DNA of 64,000 nt from Odontocerum albicorne (GCA_949825065.1 OX463841.1:18422479-18486478); one strand, 5' to 3'; counted from the stretch's first letter, positions 9,112 to 21,830 are shown. Translations and numbers: made by a program. Notes: generated by a model not told the origin, from the letters alone.

Positions 9112-11865
9112 TTATATATGCGCTCTAGGCATAATTCGGCGCCTACCGTTGCGAATAGGTGGTCGGGGGGTTGTGCGAAGAATCTGCTTCGGCCTGGGGT
9201 GTATGATATTCGCGTTCGCGTCGTAGTCCGACAGTGAACTGATTAGGGGGTTCGGGTGGCTCGGGAGAGAACTGTAGAACCTCTCGGCCAGAGAGATCGC
9301 GTATTCTCGGATGGTGGGGAGATCTAAATCTTCATGAAGCCGTTTGTTGCTGACAAAGTAGGGCGCATCCATAATGATGCGCGTAGCCTTGTTTTGCAAC
9401 ACCTGGAGTTTGCGCATGTGGGTTTCGGCCGCGTGGCCCCACACCGGGATGGCGTAAGTCATCTGAGGACGTATGATGGCCTTGTACAAGTTTAACTTGA
9501 TACGTGGGGACATCCTACTGTGTCTGCCCAGGAGTGGTGTTAGGGCTTTCAGAGTGCCGTACGCCCTCCCGGTTATGATGGTGGTGTGCCTTTTCCAGGA
9601 CAGCTTCGCGTCGAGAGTGACGCCGAGGTATTTCACCTCGTCGCACCACGGAACGCTCTGGCCGAAAAGTTTGAGTGGGCGGATGAAGTCGAGACGTCTT
9701 CTGGAAAAACGGACTGCTGCGCTCTTGGAAGGGTTTATCTTGACCTTCCAGTTTCTACACCAGCGTTCTAAACTTGGGAGGAATTCTTGAATGCGAGAGT
9801 GGGAATCGCAAGAGTGTCTCGAACTCGAGAGAAAAGCCGTATCGTCCGCGTATTGAGCCGTGATAGATCGGCTGTTTTGGAGAGAGGGCATGTCGCTGGT
9901 GTATATATTGTAGAGGGTGGGAGAGAGGAGGGCTCCTTGCGGAACCCCCGCTTGTATGGGGCGGTGAGAGGAATTTATACCGCTCACCTTGACGGAAAAG
10001 GTACGGTCGCTTAAGAATGAAGCTATGATCTGCACGAGGCGGAGAGAGATTCCGGCCTTGTGCAGTTTGAAGAGCAGTCCGTTGTGCCAGACCGTGTCGA
10101 AGGCCTTCGCCACGTCCAGCGACAGGAGGGTTGTTTGTTGTTTCTTATTGTAACCAGTCACTATATGTTCTACGACGCGAAGAAGTTGATGAGAGGTCGA
10201 GTGTCGCGGTTGAAAACCGTGTTGCGTATCTGGAATTATGTTAAGCGAGGTAATCTCGCTTGTTAGGCGATCGAGGATAAGTCGTTCGAGCACTTTACCT
10301 AGGGTAGGCAGTAAGCTGATCGGGCGGTGATTTTCGGGGATCGTGAGTTTTTTACCCGGTTTCGGAATCATTATAACGTCTGCGCATTTGAGAGCTGTAG
10401 GGAAGAATCTATGCCTGTAGCAGGCATTGAAGATTGCTGAAATGGCGCAGACGGCTTTATTCGGCAGTTTTTTTAGGGTGAAGTTATTTATGGAATCTGG
10501 ACCGGGAGCTCTCTTATTATGGAGGTTGTGAATAATTTTTTGGACTTCTTTCGGGGTGAAGAAATCCGAAGTTGGGGGAGGTCGTGAGGCGATAATTCGT
10601 TGGACCGTTCTGTCAACCGAGGCGGAGTGCGACGGGTTAACGAGGTCCGAGTTTGGGGTAAAAGTGAGGGCGAGCGAGCCCGCAAAGATTTCGGCGCGAT
10701 CTCGCGCCGAGAAAACTGTGCCGTTAGGGCCCTGCAGAGGGGAGGGCCGTTGAGGGGTTTTACGGAGAGAACGAGTCAGCCTCCACTTTTTGTGTTCCTC
10801 GACTTCGAGTGAATCGATAAATTCGCCCCAGCGATCGTTACGATGGCGCTGAAGGTCGAATTTGATCTGTTTCACCAGACGATTGTACAACGTTTTGTAC
10901 GTGGGGTTGGCGGTGTTTTGCCATAGCTTCCTGATCTTGTTCTTCTCCGCGATTTTCATTTTAATGTCAACGGGGAGCGGGGGATCCGGTTTTTGAGGAG
11001 GTCTCAGTTTAGAAGCTGACTCGAGGGCCGATTTGATGTTTTCGGTGAGATAACTCACCGCCACATCAATGGCCTCGACGTCGGGAAGAGAGGTCGGCAC
11101 TCTTATGTTAGATTCGAGAGTGGTCGCGAAATCATCCCAGGAGGTGATATGCCTCCTGAAGGGGAACGGATCCGGAAGGGGGTTGTTATCCGTGAGAGTT
11201 AATAAAACCGGGTAGTGATCGGACTGCAACTGCTCTAGCACTAGCAAGTCGCTGTTGAACGGGATGTCGTTTTTGATGATGATGTCTAAGACGTCTGCAG
11301 AGTCGTTATCTTTTTGGGAGTATCTGGTCGGAGTGGCGGGGGCGTCCACAAAGTAATTTTTGCGGGAGGAGATCTCGGCTAGCGTGCGGCCGTGAGTGTT
11401 TTTGACTCGGCTGTGCCAGAGCGGATGTTTGGCATTGAGATCTCCCGCTACTATAGTGGGAAGATTGTCCGCGAAAAGTGAGTCCAAATCTGACTCGAGA
11501 AATGGTAATGTCGGTCGGAGATACACGGACACGAGCTTGAGAGGACCGTGGTTGAGGGTTTGAACCACAACGCTGGTGCTCTCCATGTTGTCCGTGGGGG
11601 GAGATGCGGAAAGGCAGTGATCGAGACTCGCCTTTATTATGATAGCTGTGCCGCCTCCTCTGCCTGTGAGGCGGTCATTACGGTAAACATAATAATTACG
11701 AAGTGAGTATCGGTGACTGGGTTTTAAGAAGGATTCATTAATCATCATCACATCTAGGTTGTGCTCGACGATGAAGTCCTCGATTTCTTGCTTGTTGGTT
11801 TTGCAAGTGCCGTTTGCATTCCAGAACGCGACGGTTAGATGGCAGGGTCTGCTGACTCTAGCCAT
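9112..11865 (-). CDS. LINE ORF2: APE endonuclease and reverse transcriptase
   Basis: Encodes 917 residues from the ATG at 11865. The N-terminal ~225 residues form an AP-endonuclease-like domain: WNANG near residue 15, INES near 43, GDLNAKH near 142, LDIII near 193 and SDHYPV near 215. A linker follows, then a reverse transcriptase (about 470-740) with PISLLP, LLSLDVAKAFDTVW, GVPQGALLSP and the catalytic YADD near 672-675. The C-terminus has the Jockey-style KLQVLQNKATRII and HPNPLISSL motifs. It nicks the target and copies the element RNA there. ORF2 starts inside the end of ORF1 (ATGGCTAG, where TAG ends ORF1), so translation by termination-reinitiation is plausible. The full length is open. 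Confidence 0.93.
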   Translation of the reverse strand: MARVSRPCHLTVAFWNANGTCKTNKQEIEDFIVEHNLDVMMINESFLKPSHRYSLRNYYVYRNDRLTGRGGGTAIIIKASLDHCLSASPPTDNMESTSVVVQTLNHGPLKLVSVYLRPTLPFLESDLDSLFADNLPTIVAGDLNAKHPLWHSRVKNTHGRTLAEISSRKNYFVDAPATPTRYSQKDNDSADVLDIIIKNDIPFNSDLLVLEQLQSDHYPVLLTLTDNNPLPDPFPFRRHITSWDDFATTLESNIRVPTSLPDVEAIDVAVSYLTENIKSALESASKLRPPQKPDPPLPVDIKMKIAEKNKIRKLWQNTANPTYKTLYNRLVKQIKFDLQRHRNDRWGEFIDSLEVEEHKKWRLTRSLRKTPQRPSPLQGPNGTVFSARDRAEIFAGSLALTFTPNSDLVNPSHSASVDRTVQRIIASRPPPTSDFFTPKEVQKIIHNLHNKRAPGPDSINNFTLKKLPNKAVCAISAIFNACYRHRFFPTALKCADVIMIPKPGKKLTIPENHRPISLLPTLGKVLERLILDRLTSEITSLNIIPDTQHGFQPRHSTSHQLLRVVEHIVTGYNKKQQTTLLSLDVAKAFDTVWHNGLLFKLHKAGISLRLVQIIASFLSDRTFSVKVSGINSSHRPIQAGVPQGALLSPTLYNIYTSDMPSLQNSRSITAQYADDTAFLSSSRHSCDSHSRIQEFLPSLERWCRNWKVKINPSKSAAVRFSRRRLDFIRPLKLFGQSVPWCDEVKYLGVTLDAKLSWKRHTTIITGRAYGTLKALTPLLGRHSRMSPRIKLNLYKAIIRPQMTYAIPVWGHAAETHMRKLQVLQNKATRIIMDAPYFVSNKRLHEDLDLPTIREYAISLAERFYSSLPSHPNPLISSLSDYDANANIIHPRPKQILRTTPRPPIRNGRRRIMPRAHI

Positions 11866-13426
11866 TGTGAGGCACACACATTGCGAGGGCGTTGAAGACT
11901 TCGCGGGCCATATGCATGGCCTCGTCGAGGTTCCTCAATACCGCGGATATGTCGGCCTGCGATGGATAGCGCAGATTGGGGGGTGTTACTAGGGGGGGCG
12001 GTTGGGCGGAGAGCTGAGGGCGGGCATTTTTCGTAATGCTCGCGTATGAGATCGCGGGGGACGCGACATTCGACGTTGGTTTCGATAAAGGAGGGGTCCT
12101 CCTGGGGGCTTCTCTGGCTGGCGGGGGCGCGGAGGGGTAGGCCTGTTTGGCATTTCTGCTAAGAGGGTGAGAGGGACAGCTTCTGTAGTTGGCCGGGTGG
12201 TCGCCGCCACAGTTGGCGCATCTCGCGGGGGAGTCGTCCGGCTTTTTACAGTCGGACGTTCTGTGATTTCGTGCGCATTTGACGCACACGGGAGGGGCAT
12301 GACAGCTGCCAGCGCTGTGATAAAACTTTTGGCAGCGGTGACACTGTCCTGCTGATGTATTCTTTTTCAACTCCTCCACGGAGATCTTCATATCGAAGAT
12401 GCTGTGGAGGTCGTTGTAAATACGGCGTCCTTCAGGGGATTTGGTGAGTTTAACAATCACCAATGGCAGGACTTTCCTCCTCCGGTCCTTCATCCTGAAG
12501 ACGTTCAGGACCGGGTAGTCGAGGGATTTCAGTTCGGCGATAATCTCCTCGACTCCGAAGGAGGTGTGGACGCCGCGAAGGACAACGAGGAGGGGTCTCT
12601 CGCTGTCTAGTTGGTACGTGTAGTACGGTACCTTGAGACGGCTTGATTCCGTTGCTAGCAGACGGTATGCGTCGACAGACTTCGTCTGTATACGGAGGTC
12701 ACCGCTGCTCAAAGCCTTCGATGTGAAGGGCATATTGGCAGCGTGGAGCTTCTTTCGAAGCTCCGAGTATTTTTCCGCATCCCGCAGAATAATAGGCGGG
12801 ATGCGTTCCGATTTAGTCGGGAAAGGAGCGGCTTGGGCGGGAGCCGGTGTGGCTGGAGAGATTGAGCCCGGTGGGCTAGGTAGCCTCTGCCTTTTTTTGG
12901 CGGTGGCAATATTGGGAGCTGAAAGCTCTTTTGGAGGGCTGTCCGGTGACCTCTTACGACGGATTGGTACCGTCTGCCAGTCCATGTCGGAATCATCCGG
13001 CTGGACGGTTGAAGAGGGGCGAGAAGCTGCGGTAATTGTTATTTTGGGGACGGGGGTGGTGGGTACACCGTCCGTGTTTATTTTGGCGGGAGGGGCCGAC
13101 GGGGGGTTCGGCTTTCCCAATGTTGGCTTGGGCTGGGCGGGGGTAGGCGCCAGCGTTGGTGGGACGGAGAGCGGGGAGACGACTTTGTCGACTTCCGTCT
13201 TGTCGCCCACAAATTGAATAGTACCTCGCGAGAGGAGGGTCGAGAGGTAGTTGATGGCCTGCGCGAGGGACTTTTTGTTACGAATTTGGGAGGTAAACTC
13301 CTCGAGAGACGTAGGGACATTTTGGGAGACCGGGGGGTCTTTTACTGGGAGGACCCGCGTAATTTTGCGCTGCGATCCTTTTTTTCGAATACGCCAGTGA
13401 ACAGCGTCGGCGCTAGTGGAATGCAT
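11858..13426 (-). CDS. LINE ORF1: gag-like zinc-knuckle protein
   Basis: Encodes 522 residues from the ATG at 13426. The first ~270 residues are Pro/Ser/Thr-rich and low in complexity. Residues about 275-360 (LLVVLRGVHTSFGVEEIIAE onward) look like the RNA-binding PRE-type domain found before zinc knuckles in Jockey ORF1. Three CCHC knuckles follow at about 362-421 (CHRCQKFYHSAGSC, CVKCARNHRTSDC, CANCGGDHPANYRSC). A Pro-rich tail ends at a TAG overlapping the ORF2 start. The protein is expected to coat the LINE RNA and take it to chromatin. It is intact. Confidence 0.92.
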   Translation of the reverse strand: MHSTSADAVHWRIRKKGSQRKITRVLPVKDPPVSQNVPTSLEEFTSQIRNKKSLAQAINYLSTLLSRGTIQFVGDKTEVDKVVSPLSVPPTLAPTPAQPKPTLGKPNPPSAPPAKINTDGVPTTPVPKITITAASRPSSTVQPDDSDMDWQTVPIRRKRSPDSPPKELSAPNIATAKKRQRLPSPPGSISPATPAPAQAAPFPTKSERIPPIILRDAEKYSELRKKLHAANMPFTSKALSSGDLRIQTKSVDAYRLLATESSRLKVPYYTYQLDSERPLLVVLRGVHTSFGVEEIIAELKSLDYPVLNVFRMKDRRRKVLPLVIVKLTKSPEGRRIYNDLHSIFDMKISVEELKKNTSAGQCHRCQKFYHSAGSCHAPPVCVKCARNHRTSDCKKPDDSPARCANCGGDHPANYRSCPSHPLSRNAKQAYPSAPPPAREAPRRTPPLSKPTSNVASPAISYASITKNARPQLSAQPPPLVTPPNLRYPSQADISAVLRNLDEAMHMAREVFNALAMCVPHNG

Positions 13427-14045
13427 TTTATAAAGTTAGTTATATTATATATAATAATATATATAAATCGTACAGAGGGGAGGGGAGGGAAGAGAAAAGT
13501 CCGTTCACTCACCCGATGAGGAGACGTCGGTGAACGTCGTCGGGAGTGACACTCGAGCACCGGTGAAGGCTGGAACTGCGGTGTCGGGGGGCCTTCTTTT
13601 TCCCTCCTTCTTAGTGTGATGGAGTCCTGATGAGGTCCAGGGCTAAGATGATTAATTGATGTCCTTTCGGGCTGGTGATGATGATGATGCGTTGCGTTGG
13701 AGACACAAACACAAAACACAAGCACTTTGTAGCAGCTCAAGGGAAAACTGTCACGGGCTCCGTTTACTCTTAGATGGTGAGAGCGTCGGAGAGCGCGGTT
13801 ATAGGCGACCGTCTAAGTCGGCTGTGAGCGGCCGAATGTGTGATTTATTTGGTCTTTGGCGCTTTTTATATGTGACCGATCGCTCATCGCAAGCACCTAT
13901 TTCCGCCACAGCATGCGGTCACACCTCGCGAAATACCACAATTTTCGGGAGATTTGCGCATGCAGAGGCCGGCCGGCCAGCGATATAGTCTCGCGACGAC
14001 CGCGCACAAATCACATTTTCGTTGCGGTCGCGAAGCAGCACGGAT
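13427..14045 (-). promoter_or_regulatory. GC-rich leader of the LINE, possible promoter
   Basis: On the minus strand a TATATAAAAAGCG sequence lies near 13870-13858, followed about 25 bp later by AATCACACATTCGG, an arrangement like a TATA box and start site. Further down, near 13512, a CGGGTGAGTGAACGG looks like a splice donor, and TAACTAACTTTATAAAATG precedes the ORF1 ATG. Jockey-type elements usually rely on internal TATA-less promoters, so a TATA box here is odd. Whether this is element leader or captured host promoter cannot be told from one copy. Confidence 0.4.
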
Positions 14046-14719
14046 CTCAACAAACATACAATTATCACATACAAATTACCAAATAACATCAAATCGTAAC
14101 CAAGAATTTACATATTAAATTACTAATATTATACACATATAAACAACAAGAAAACAATGTTATATGATGACGCATACGTCCGATACGCATTTGAAAGACA
14201 ATTATCCAACCGTAACACAGCATATTTAACAAATGACAAATACTTCCCATACGCTACAAACCTATTATTTATAGTTACGGAGATATAGTTAGAAGATAAT
14301 TAGGTAATGAGATATCATAATTATGTAACGTCCACGTGAACGATGTTACGGGTACATAATCAGCAGATAGAAGATACTGTCAATTTAATTATTATGTCTT
14401 AAGATAAAACGTTACATTTATCACGAATACTTTGAACTATTCACGATCATTTTTATATTTGACTTATTTTTTGTTACAATATTAAACGATTAACTTTTAA
14501 TACAATGAAAGTTAAGTGATTTAAAATATATCCTTTAGTGGTAACACGCTTTTGCCTATGCTAATTTAAAAAATGGTAATATCTCATTTTTGTTACAAAA
14601 TTAGGTTTCATCGAGAAAAACTATGACGTGACATAACTGCATATTTTTGTTTTTTTTTAATTTATTCATTAACGTTTATTCTTATAATCAAAATTTAGAC
14701 TTTTATTTATTTAATTGAT
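14046..14719. other. AT-rich stretch, no gene seen
   Basis: No recognisable protein, tandem repeat or terminal repeat. Confidence 0.4.
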
Positions 14720-15335
14720 TTATTTAACACTTTATTGCAAATACAATCTGGCGGGCTTACCAAACAACCAGACAAAAGTGAATGAAGCAAGTTACGTGGT
14801 CGCATAAATCATTCAAATGGCTATCCATCTCCACGAAATCCATAAACACATACGTGAGCATATGCCCACGAACCCCACAAAGACGGGCAAACACCCGAAC
14901 ATTATTTTTAATATAAAGTGAGATATCATCAATCAAAAGGAAAGGAAGGGATGGTGGAGAGGAAACGAAAAGAAAAACCGGGAATGAAACACGATATTTT
15001 ACTGACTAGAAATTAAGAGTTTTTCATTCGCTTCTTAAAGCATGCCAAGGACGGAGCGAGTCTTACATTGATTTGTAACTGATTCCAGAGTCTCACTGCA
15101 TGGACAGTAAAGGACGACGTAAAAAAAAGAGGAACGGTGAACTGGAAAGGCCAATAGACAATCTCTGTTTGAGCGTAGTGCTAATCCATGATTGGAAAGA
15201 CGTTGAAAATTTTCGACGAGATGAGAGGGGGGTGGCGGGACAGTTAAGGATATTATACAATAGAGACAGTATGTGGGTGTCTATTTCTAACATTCAACCA
15301 GATCAATGCCTTCTGGTATGAAGTTATATGAACGT
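14720..15335 (-). mobile_element. 5'-truncated LINE, family A copy 1
   Basis: On the minus strand the frame reads THILSLLYNILNC, then frameshifted remains of the C-terminus and a 3' region with GGTGGAGAGG-type and TGTCTGGTTG segments. The 3' tail ends CCCGCCAGATTGTATTTGCA, then ATAAAGTGTTAAATAAAT. It is the same family as 28728-29536 and 31395-32117. Confidence 0.75.
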
Positions 15336-16626
15336 ACTTTTACTGTAGAGATAAATATTTTTTAAATAAATTAACTTAACATGCATTAAAACATATTTTT
15401 GTTTTTCAGAAACGGGGAATAGAACATTTTTATAATATTAGATAAACCATACTAAATTATTTATTTTATCTATTGTTCAGTACTAAAGTTTTAATTTATA
15501 AATCGTGAATCACTTATTTAACTATGCAATGAAAACAGCTTTCATTAAATTCAGTACAGATTCGTATTTAAGTCGAATTTAAATATTTATTAAATGATAA
15601 TATACTCACCATTTTTTGCAGTCTTCCTTTTAAGTTATAAAACTTCTCTGCACAGATTTTATAAATACAGGAACTCAGAAAGGCACCTTGAGAAAATTTA
15701 CACTTCCACTTATTTGAATTGTAATGATTTTATGTTAAAAATAAAGCGAAAATTCGCGAAAAAAAATTCTGCAAATTCACAATGTCTGTTTGACAGTTGA
15801 CTTTTGCTGAAGACTGCCTTCAATGCACGACCTGCCCAAAACTTTTTCCCTGCCAACCCCTTCAGAGTTACTTTCTTGAAACAATCATAAAATTTTACAA
15901 CATAGAGTAAAAAAATTGAAGTTATATCTCTGAACCTTACCATTTTACTTTCACTTCTTTACAAATTCACTTAATTTTATTAGAATTCCCTAAATATGTT
16001 TCCCAGTCGAGGTGCTTCTTCAGTTTTCAAGTGTATCATAGCGTTTTAAATAAAATAAACGCTTACATCAAAAATAATATTTGTGCTGTTATAAAAAAAA
16101 CGGAAAGGTGGATACGATTGAAGTATTTTGCAAAGTGCCATTTCTTACATAATCGCGTATAGGCGCATTGCTTTGTTCTCGTAACCTAATTTTCCGGCAG
16201 CAGTACTAGCGCCACACGCCGCTACGGTAAAATCTGAAACTAACGTGAACTTGCCGCCAATTCCAATTCGCCATCATTACCGGAGTAAAATTAAAGTTAG
16301 TAAAAGAGCGTCCATATTTCTTTACATTCATTTAATTGAATCTTAATAAAGTATATAATTTAGAAAAAAAAGAGTTTTGCTGTATGTAAAAGCAATAAAT
16401 TAAATCTGAGCTAATCAAACTTGGCTTACTCCCTTCGGCGTGGTTCTTACTAGGAAAATCGAAGTTTTAACATGGCAGCTTATTGAAGTGCTGCTTGGTT
16501 GCAAATAACGTTCTTATGTATTATTTGAGGATCTCTTATTTGATTGACCGATCATATTTCATCGAATTGATTCTATTCAACACTTATCCTAAGAGTATGG
16601 ATTTTATCCATGACTTATCTATTTTT
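15336..16626. other. No recognised gene
   Basis: Short open frames such as 15710-15943 (minus) match nothing I recognise. A more GC-rich patch at 16140-16310 (for example GCGCCACACGCCGCTACGG) could be a regulatory or unrecognised repeat segment. Confidence 0.35.
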
Positions 16627-17110
16627 GAAGTGAAACTTCTATAGGTGCGGTAGGGCAAATTGGCCTGAACGTCACGAAAAGTGAAACGGTGTATTGCATT
16701 ATTATTGAATTATTATTAAATTATTATTTATCATTATTAAATATTTTATTTATTAATAAATTATTTTAATATTGATAATTATTTATTATAATTAATATTA
16801 TTATATTATTATTAAAATTATTATTATTTTTTATTAAAAATAAAAAAAATTTAATATTTTTGTTTCATCATATTTTAATTTTAATATATTTAATAATTAT
16901 TAATTTTATTTTATACGAAATTATTTTATTTTGTTTAATAATTTCTTTTAATATTTATTTAATATATAATTTATATTTAATATGTAATTAAAAAAAATAT
17001 TAAATCTAAAAAAATTCGTTAGCAAATGGAAAAAAAGCAATGCATAAAATAAACTTTTCCTAGGAGCTAAGAAGTTTCACTTCTACCGCGCGAGAGTCTC
17101 ACGCATCTGT
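16627..17110. mobile_element. AT-core MITE, copy 2 (inverted to copy 1)
   Basis: Begins GAAGTGAAACTTCTATAGGT, continues GGTAGGGCAAATTGGCCTGA, then has a ~300-bp A/T core and ends ACCGCGCGAGAGTCTCACGC plus ATCTGT. It is the reverse of the 3968-4439 copy. Ends are conserved while cores differ in length, as expected for slippage-prone A/T tracts. Confidence 0.6.
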
Positions 17111-17820
17111 TTTTTTTTTTAATAGGTAGGAGTATTATTGAATATTACTCCCTAAGCGTTAAAAGAGACCTACGTACCTGTTTGTACATAATAAACATGA
17201 AAAATATCATGTGCCGTTGAAAAAAAATCCAATATCTTCCGTACCTCGGTGGAGAAGTTTAGAATTAAACTCGTTAGTAAACTATGCAGGTATAAAAATT
17301 ATGTACATCCTTTTTTTTTGTATTGATTTGATTTTTTTTTATTAATTACTTCATACAAAAAACCCTGTGAAAAAAATGAGAAAATGAGATAAAATACATA
17401 TGTCAATTGACAAAGAAATAGATTTTATACCATCTAAAGATTATAAATTATTTTATAAAAAAATAAATTAATTGTAATAAAACAAATATTTAGTGCTGGT
17501 GAGCATTTATTCGAAATTCACTAAATACATAATTTTCAAGTATGGACAATATAACAGTTGCAATTCAAATAAATATAATAACTAGTACTTAATGAATAAG
17601 ATAAGAATACATAATACATTTGAATAAATCTTATAAAAACGGTTGACACTCACTAGAGACAAGTTTTTAATTATAATTTTGTATTATTGCTAGATATGCC
17701 TCTGTTATTCATCACATTTTTATGAGCTTTCGTATTATTATACTTAAATAAAAAAAGTATATATAAATATACATATTGCAAAAACCATTTTTTCGAGAAT
17801 TAATGTAAACTCTTTTCGGA
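17111..17820. other. AT-rich stretch, no gene seen
   Basis: Nothing recognisable. Homopolymer runs of T are frequent. Confidence 0.4.
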
Positions 17821-17827
17821 GTAATTA

Positions 17828-18440
17828 ACACATCGATCAATAAGTCCCGGGACTAACCAATAGATGGCGCCTCTAATAACAAATCCATACCATTCTCAGT
17901 TAGTGCCAACCTTTAGAAGTTACGTGTCAAACTTTCATGACATTCCGACATTGTTTCATTGAGTTTCAGTGGTTTTAGTGACGCTACTTTTGCTATTTTC
18001 AAAGCAATGGAAAAAACAGAATTTCGTGTGTTGATAAAACATTGCTTTCTAATGGGAAAAAATACCGTTCAAACTCAGCGATGGCTTGAAAAGTGTTATC
18101 CGGGCTCTGCTCCGTCGAAAATAACCATTTGTCGGTGGTATGCTGATTTCAAACGCGGTCGTCCAGATTTGCCCTCCCAGCGACTGTTGGCTGTTCGAAG
18201 ACCTCAAAAAGAAGCTCCAGCTAAATGAGATTTGGCTCCAATGAAGAAATGATTGCCGAAACTAACGCCTATTTTGAAACCAAAGATAAATTGTTGGCCG
18301 GCTGGCATAGAAAAGTTAAGAAAGCGTTGGAATGAATGTATCGCTCTTAAAGGAGACAATGTTGACGCATAAATAAAGAAGAATTTTGGCAAACAAATGT
18401 TAATTTAGTAGTTAGTCTCGGGACTTAATGATCGATGTGT
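17828..18440 (+). mobile_element. Internally deleted mariner-like element
   Basis: Inverted ends ACACATCGATCA(A/T)TAAGTCC at 17828 and 18440 continue CCGGGACTAAC. The plus frame from 18007 gives a mariner N-terminus (MEKTEFRVLIKHCFLMGKNT, then CRWYADFKRG). After a jump at about 18205, in another frame, come C-terminal remains (IAETNAYFETKD-like, then AGWHRK). All catalytic Asp motifs are gone. TA precedes the left end, but the right-hand copy is mutated to CA. Confidence 0.75.
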
Positions 18441-19264
18441 CAAGATTATTTGAAATATAATTATTGATAACAAACCGTAGATAATTTCGAACAGAGAAAA
18501 CGGATTAAAGAGATTTTTTTAAATACAGACTGATTAATGTTTACCACTAAATCAAAGGAATTTCCATCACAATTGATGTTATATAAAAAAAGTTCAATAG
18601 AATGGCTTCAAAGTTAGATAATTCCAATGCAATTGTATGATCATATTATATTGCTCGCCTTGTGCTGAATACTGGCCTAAAATACGGTTATTAAATTTAA
18701 CAGCTCAAACGGAGATATTTCATTTGTGTTTAATGAACTGAAAATTTAATAATGGTTGAACTTGGAAATATTGATTCAAAAAGAATTTATAATACACATA
18801 TCGTCATACAAATCGTAAACTAAACATTCTCGTTAGATGATAAAGTTTATTAGATTTTTTCTTTTTGCTTTGGAATAACCGCCATGAAAATGGACATTTT
18901 TAAAAACATTTATAAACTTTAAATCTTAGAAAAGACGTTTGTTTCACTTTGTGGTGTCATGTTTATTAATTTTTAGTAAAATTAATAAAACATTTATTGT
19001 ATTATTTTTTATTCACCACTGTTTTATTTGAGTTCACTACCGGTTTCAAATAAAACAGAGGTGAATACAAAATAAAACAAGTGTTTTGTTCATTTTACTA
19101 AAAAAATATTTACATCTCTGTTTGAAGTTATTTTTTGAAAGTATATTTTTATTATTAAATTTTATTTACGGCAGCAAAAGTTTTGAGCAAGGAAAAGTAA
19201 CGTGTTGTAAAATATTTCCTTTTATGATAATATAAACTCGATTGTGGTGAGATGATATAGGTAC
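18441..19264. other. AT-rich stretch, no gene seen
   Basis: No recognisable protein. At 19005-19085 an imperfect inverted repeat pairs TCACCACTGTTTTATTTGAG with GAAACAAATAAAACAGAGGTGA-like sequence on either side of an ACTACCGGTTTC centre. Confidence 0.35.
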
Positions 19265-19650
19265 AGGTACATTCGAAATGTGGATGCACCGGAGAATGCT
19301 ACGGATACCCTGGACGGATATGGTCAGCAACACAAGGATTCTTCAAATAGTCAAAGTTGATAGGGAGTTACTGACTAATATTAAAATGCGAAAGGTGTCC
19401 TATTTGGGTCATGTACATAGACGAGCAAAGTACAAATTACTGCACCTGATCATCCAAGACAAAATAGAGGGTCGAAGAGGTGTTAGCAGGATGCAAATCT
19501 CCTGGCTCCGCAATATACGTGATTGAACTGGTATAAGGAGCGTTGGAGATCTTTTTTGCGCAGCCGAGAACAAAGATGTCTACTCTCAGATAATGTTCAA
19601 CGTTGGGGGGACCTGACATGACACCGGGAAGAAGAAGATAGGTTCATGAG
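19265..19650 (+). pseudogene. LINE ORF2 C-terminus remnant
   Basis: The plus frame reads MWMHRRMLRIPWTDMVSNTR, then RKVSYLGHVHRRAKYKLLHL, then a GRRGVSRMQISWLRNIRD end. This is the well-known C-terminal domain of RTE-like insect RT proteins (YLGHxxR ... GRRxxxRxxxSWLxNxR). The RT core is missing upstream. Confidence 0.75.
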
Positions 19651-19838
19651 CATCAGAAGATTCATTAACAATTTGATTTACAAATTCTCGCAATTACTGA
19701 AATAATTTTCTCAATATTTGTATTAATTTTAAACTATTTTTAAATCGCGCCTTATATGCGTATCGTAAAGATTTATATTTTAATTTGTTTTTCATAATTT
19801 AGTATATATTTATTGTTAAATTTTTTACAATAAATATA

Positions 19839-21260
<1,422 letters not shown>

Positions 21261-21262
21261 TA

Positions 21263-21830
21263 CTAGAGAAAATGTAGCATGGTCCCTGTGACAGTTCACA
21301 AATTTGCCCCAATACAACCTTGTAACGACGTTTAGTAATTTTAATTATTTTATCAACTTTAATATAAGCCTCAACTTTAATATATAGCAAGTTATTTAGG
21401 TAAATACATTACATAAAACTAACAATAATAACAAATTAATACATCTTGTTATAAATTAGCAAAAATGTGGCAGTTTATTAAAATCAAATAATATTTGGTG
21501 ACGTTTGTCAAAAGTTACTACGTTAGTCTGCATTGGCTAGGGATGGGGTATACGATAATTGGATTTTCGATTTATTTATACCTAAAATTAAATGATCGTT
21601 ATTAGTATTAATTCATAGTGGATCTTGGCATATTTAAAGATATATACAAATCATAAAATACATTAGAAAGTCAGTATAATGAAAATTACGAATTAAAACG
21701 TCAGTTTAGAGAAAAACTATTTTTTAATTTATAAAAAACCGATTGGATTTGTAAAAAAACCCGATTTTACCTCATCCCTTTGAGACATGACATTTCAAAC
21801 GTCACAGGGACCATCCTGCATTATCTTGAG
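21263..21830. mobile_element. MITE with TA target sites, family M copy 1
   Basis: Left end CTAGAGAAAATGTAGCATGG and right end (reverse) CTCAAGATAATGCAGGATGG, each followed by TCCCTGTGAC. TA lies outside both ends (21261-21262, 21831-21832). Internal landmarks AATTTGCCCCAATACAACC and TTATTTAGGTAAATACATTA recur at 43765, 48903, 49552 and 59942. No coding capacity. TA sites suggest Tc1/mariner-type mobilisation. Confidence 0.75.

Larger units (their letters stand above)
8800..14045 (-). mobile_element. Near-complete Jockey-type LINE
   Basis: A GC-rich block carries gag-like ORF1 and endonuclease/RT ORF2 on the minus strand, preceded by a GC-rich leader and followed by an AT-rich 3' region with AATAAA signals (for example near 8850). 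Both ORFs are open, which is unusual for LINEs, most of which are 5'-truncated. ORF layout, APE-type endonuclease and zinc knuckles fit the Jockey clade. The exact ends are uncertain: I placed the 5' end where base composition changes near 14045 and the 3' end near the last AATAAA. No target duplication was identified. Confidence 0.8.

Noticed and set aside
9473..13217. Plus-strand open frames across the LINE
   Set aside because: They are shadows opposite the ORF1/ORF2 coding strand in GC-rich sequence.
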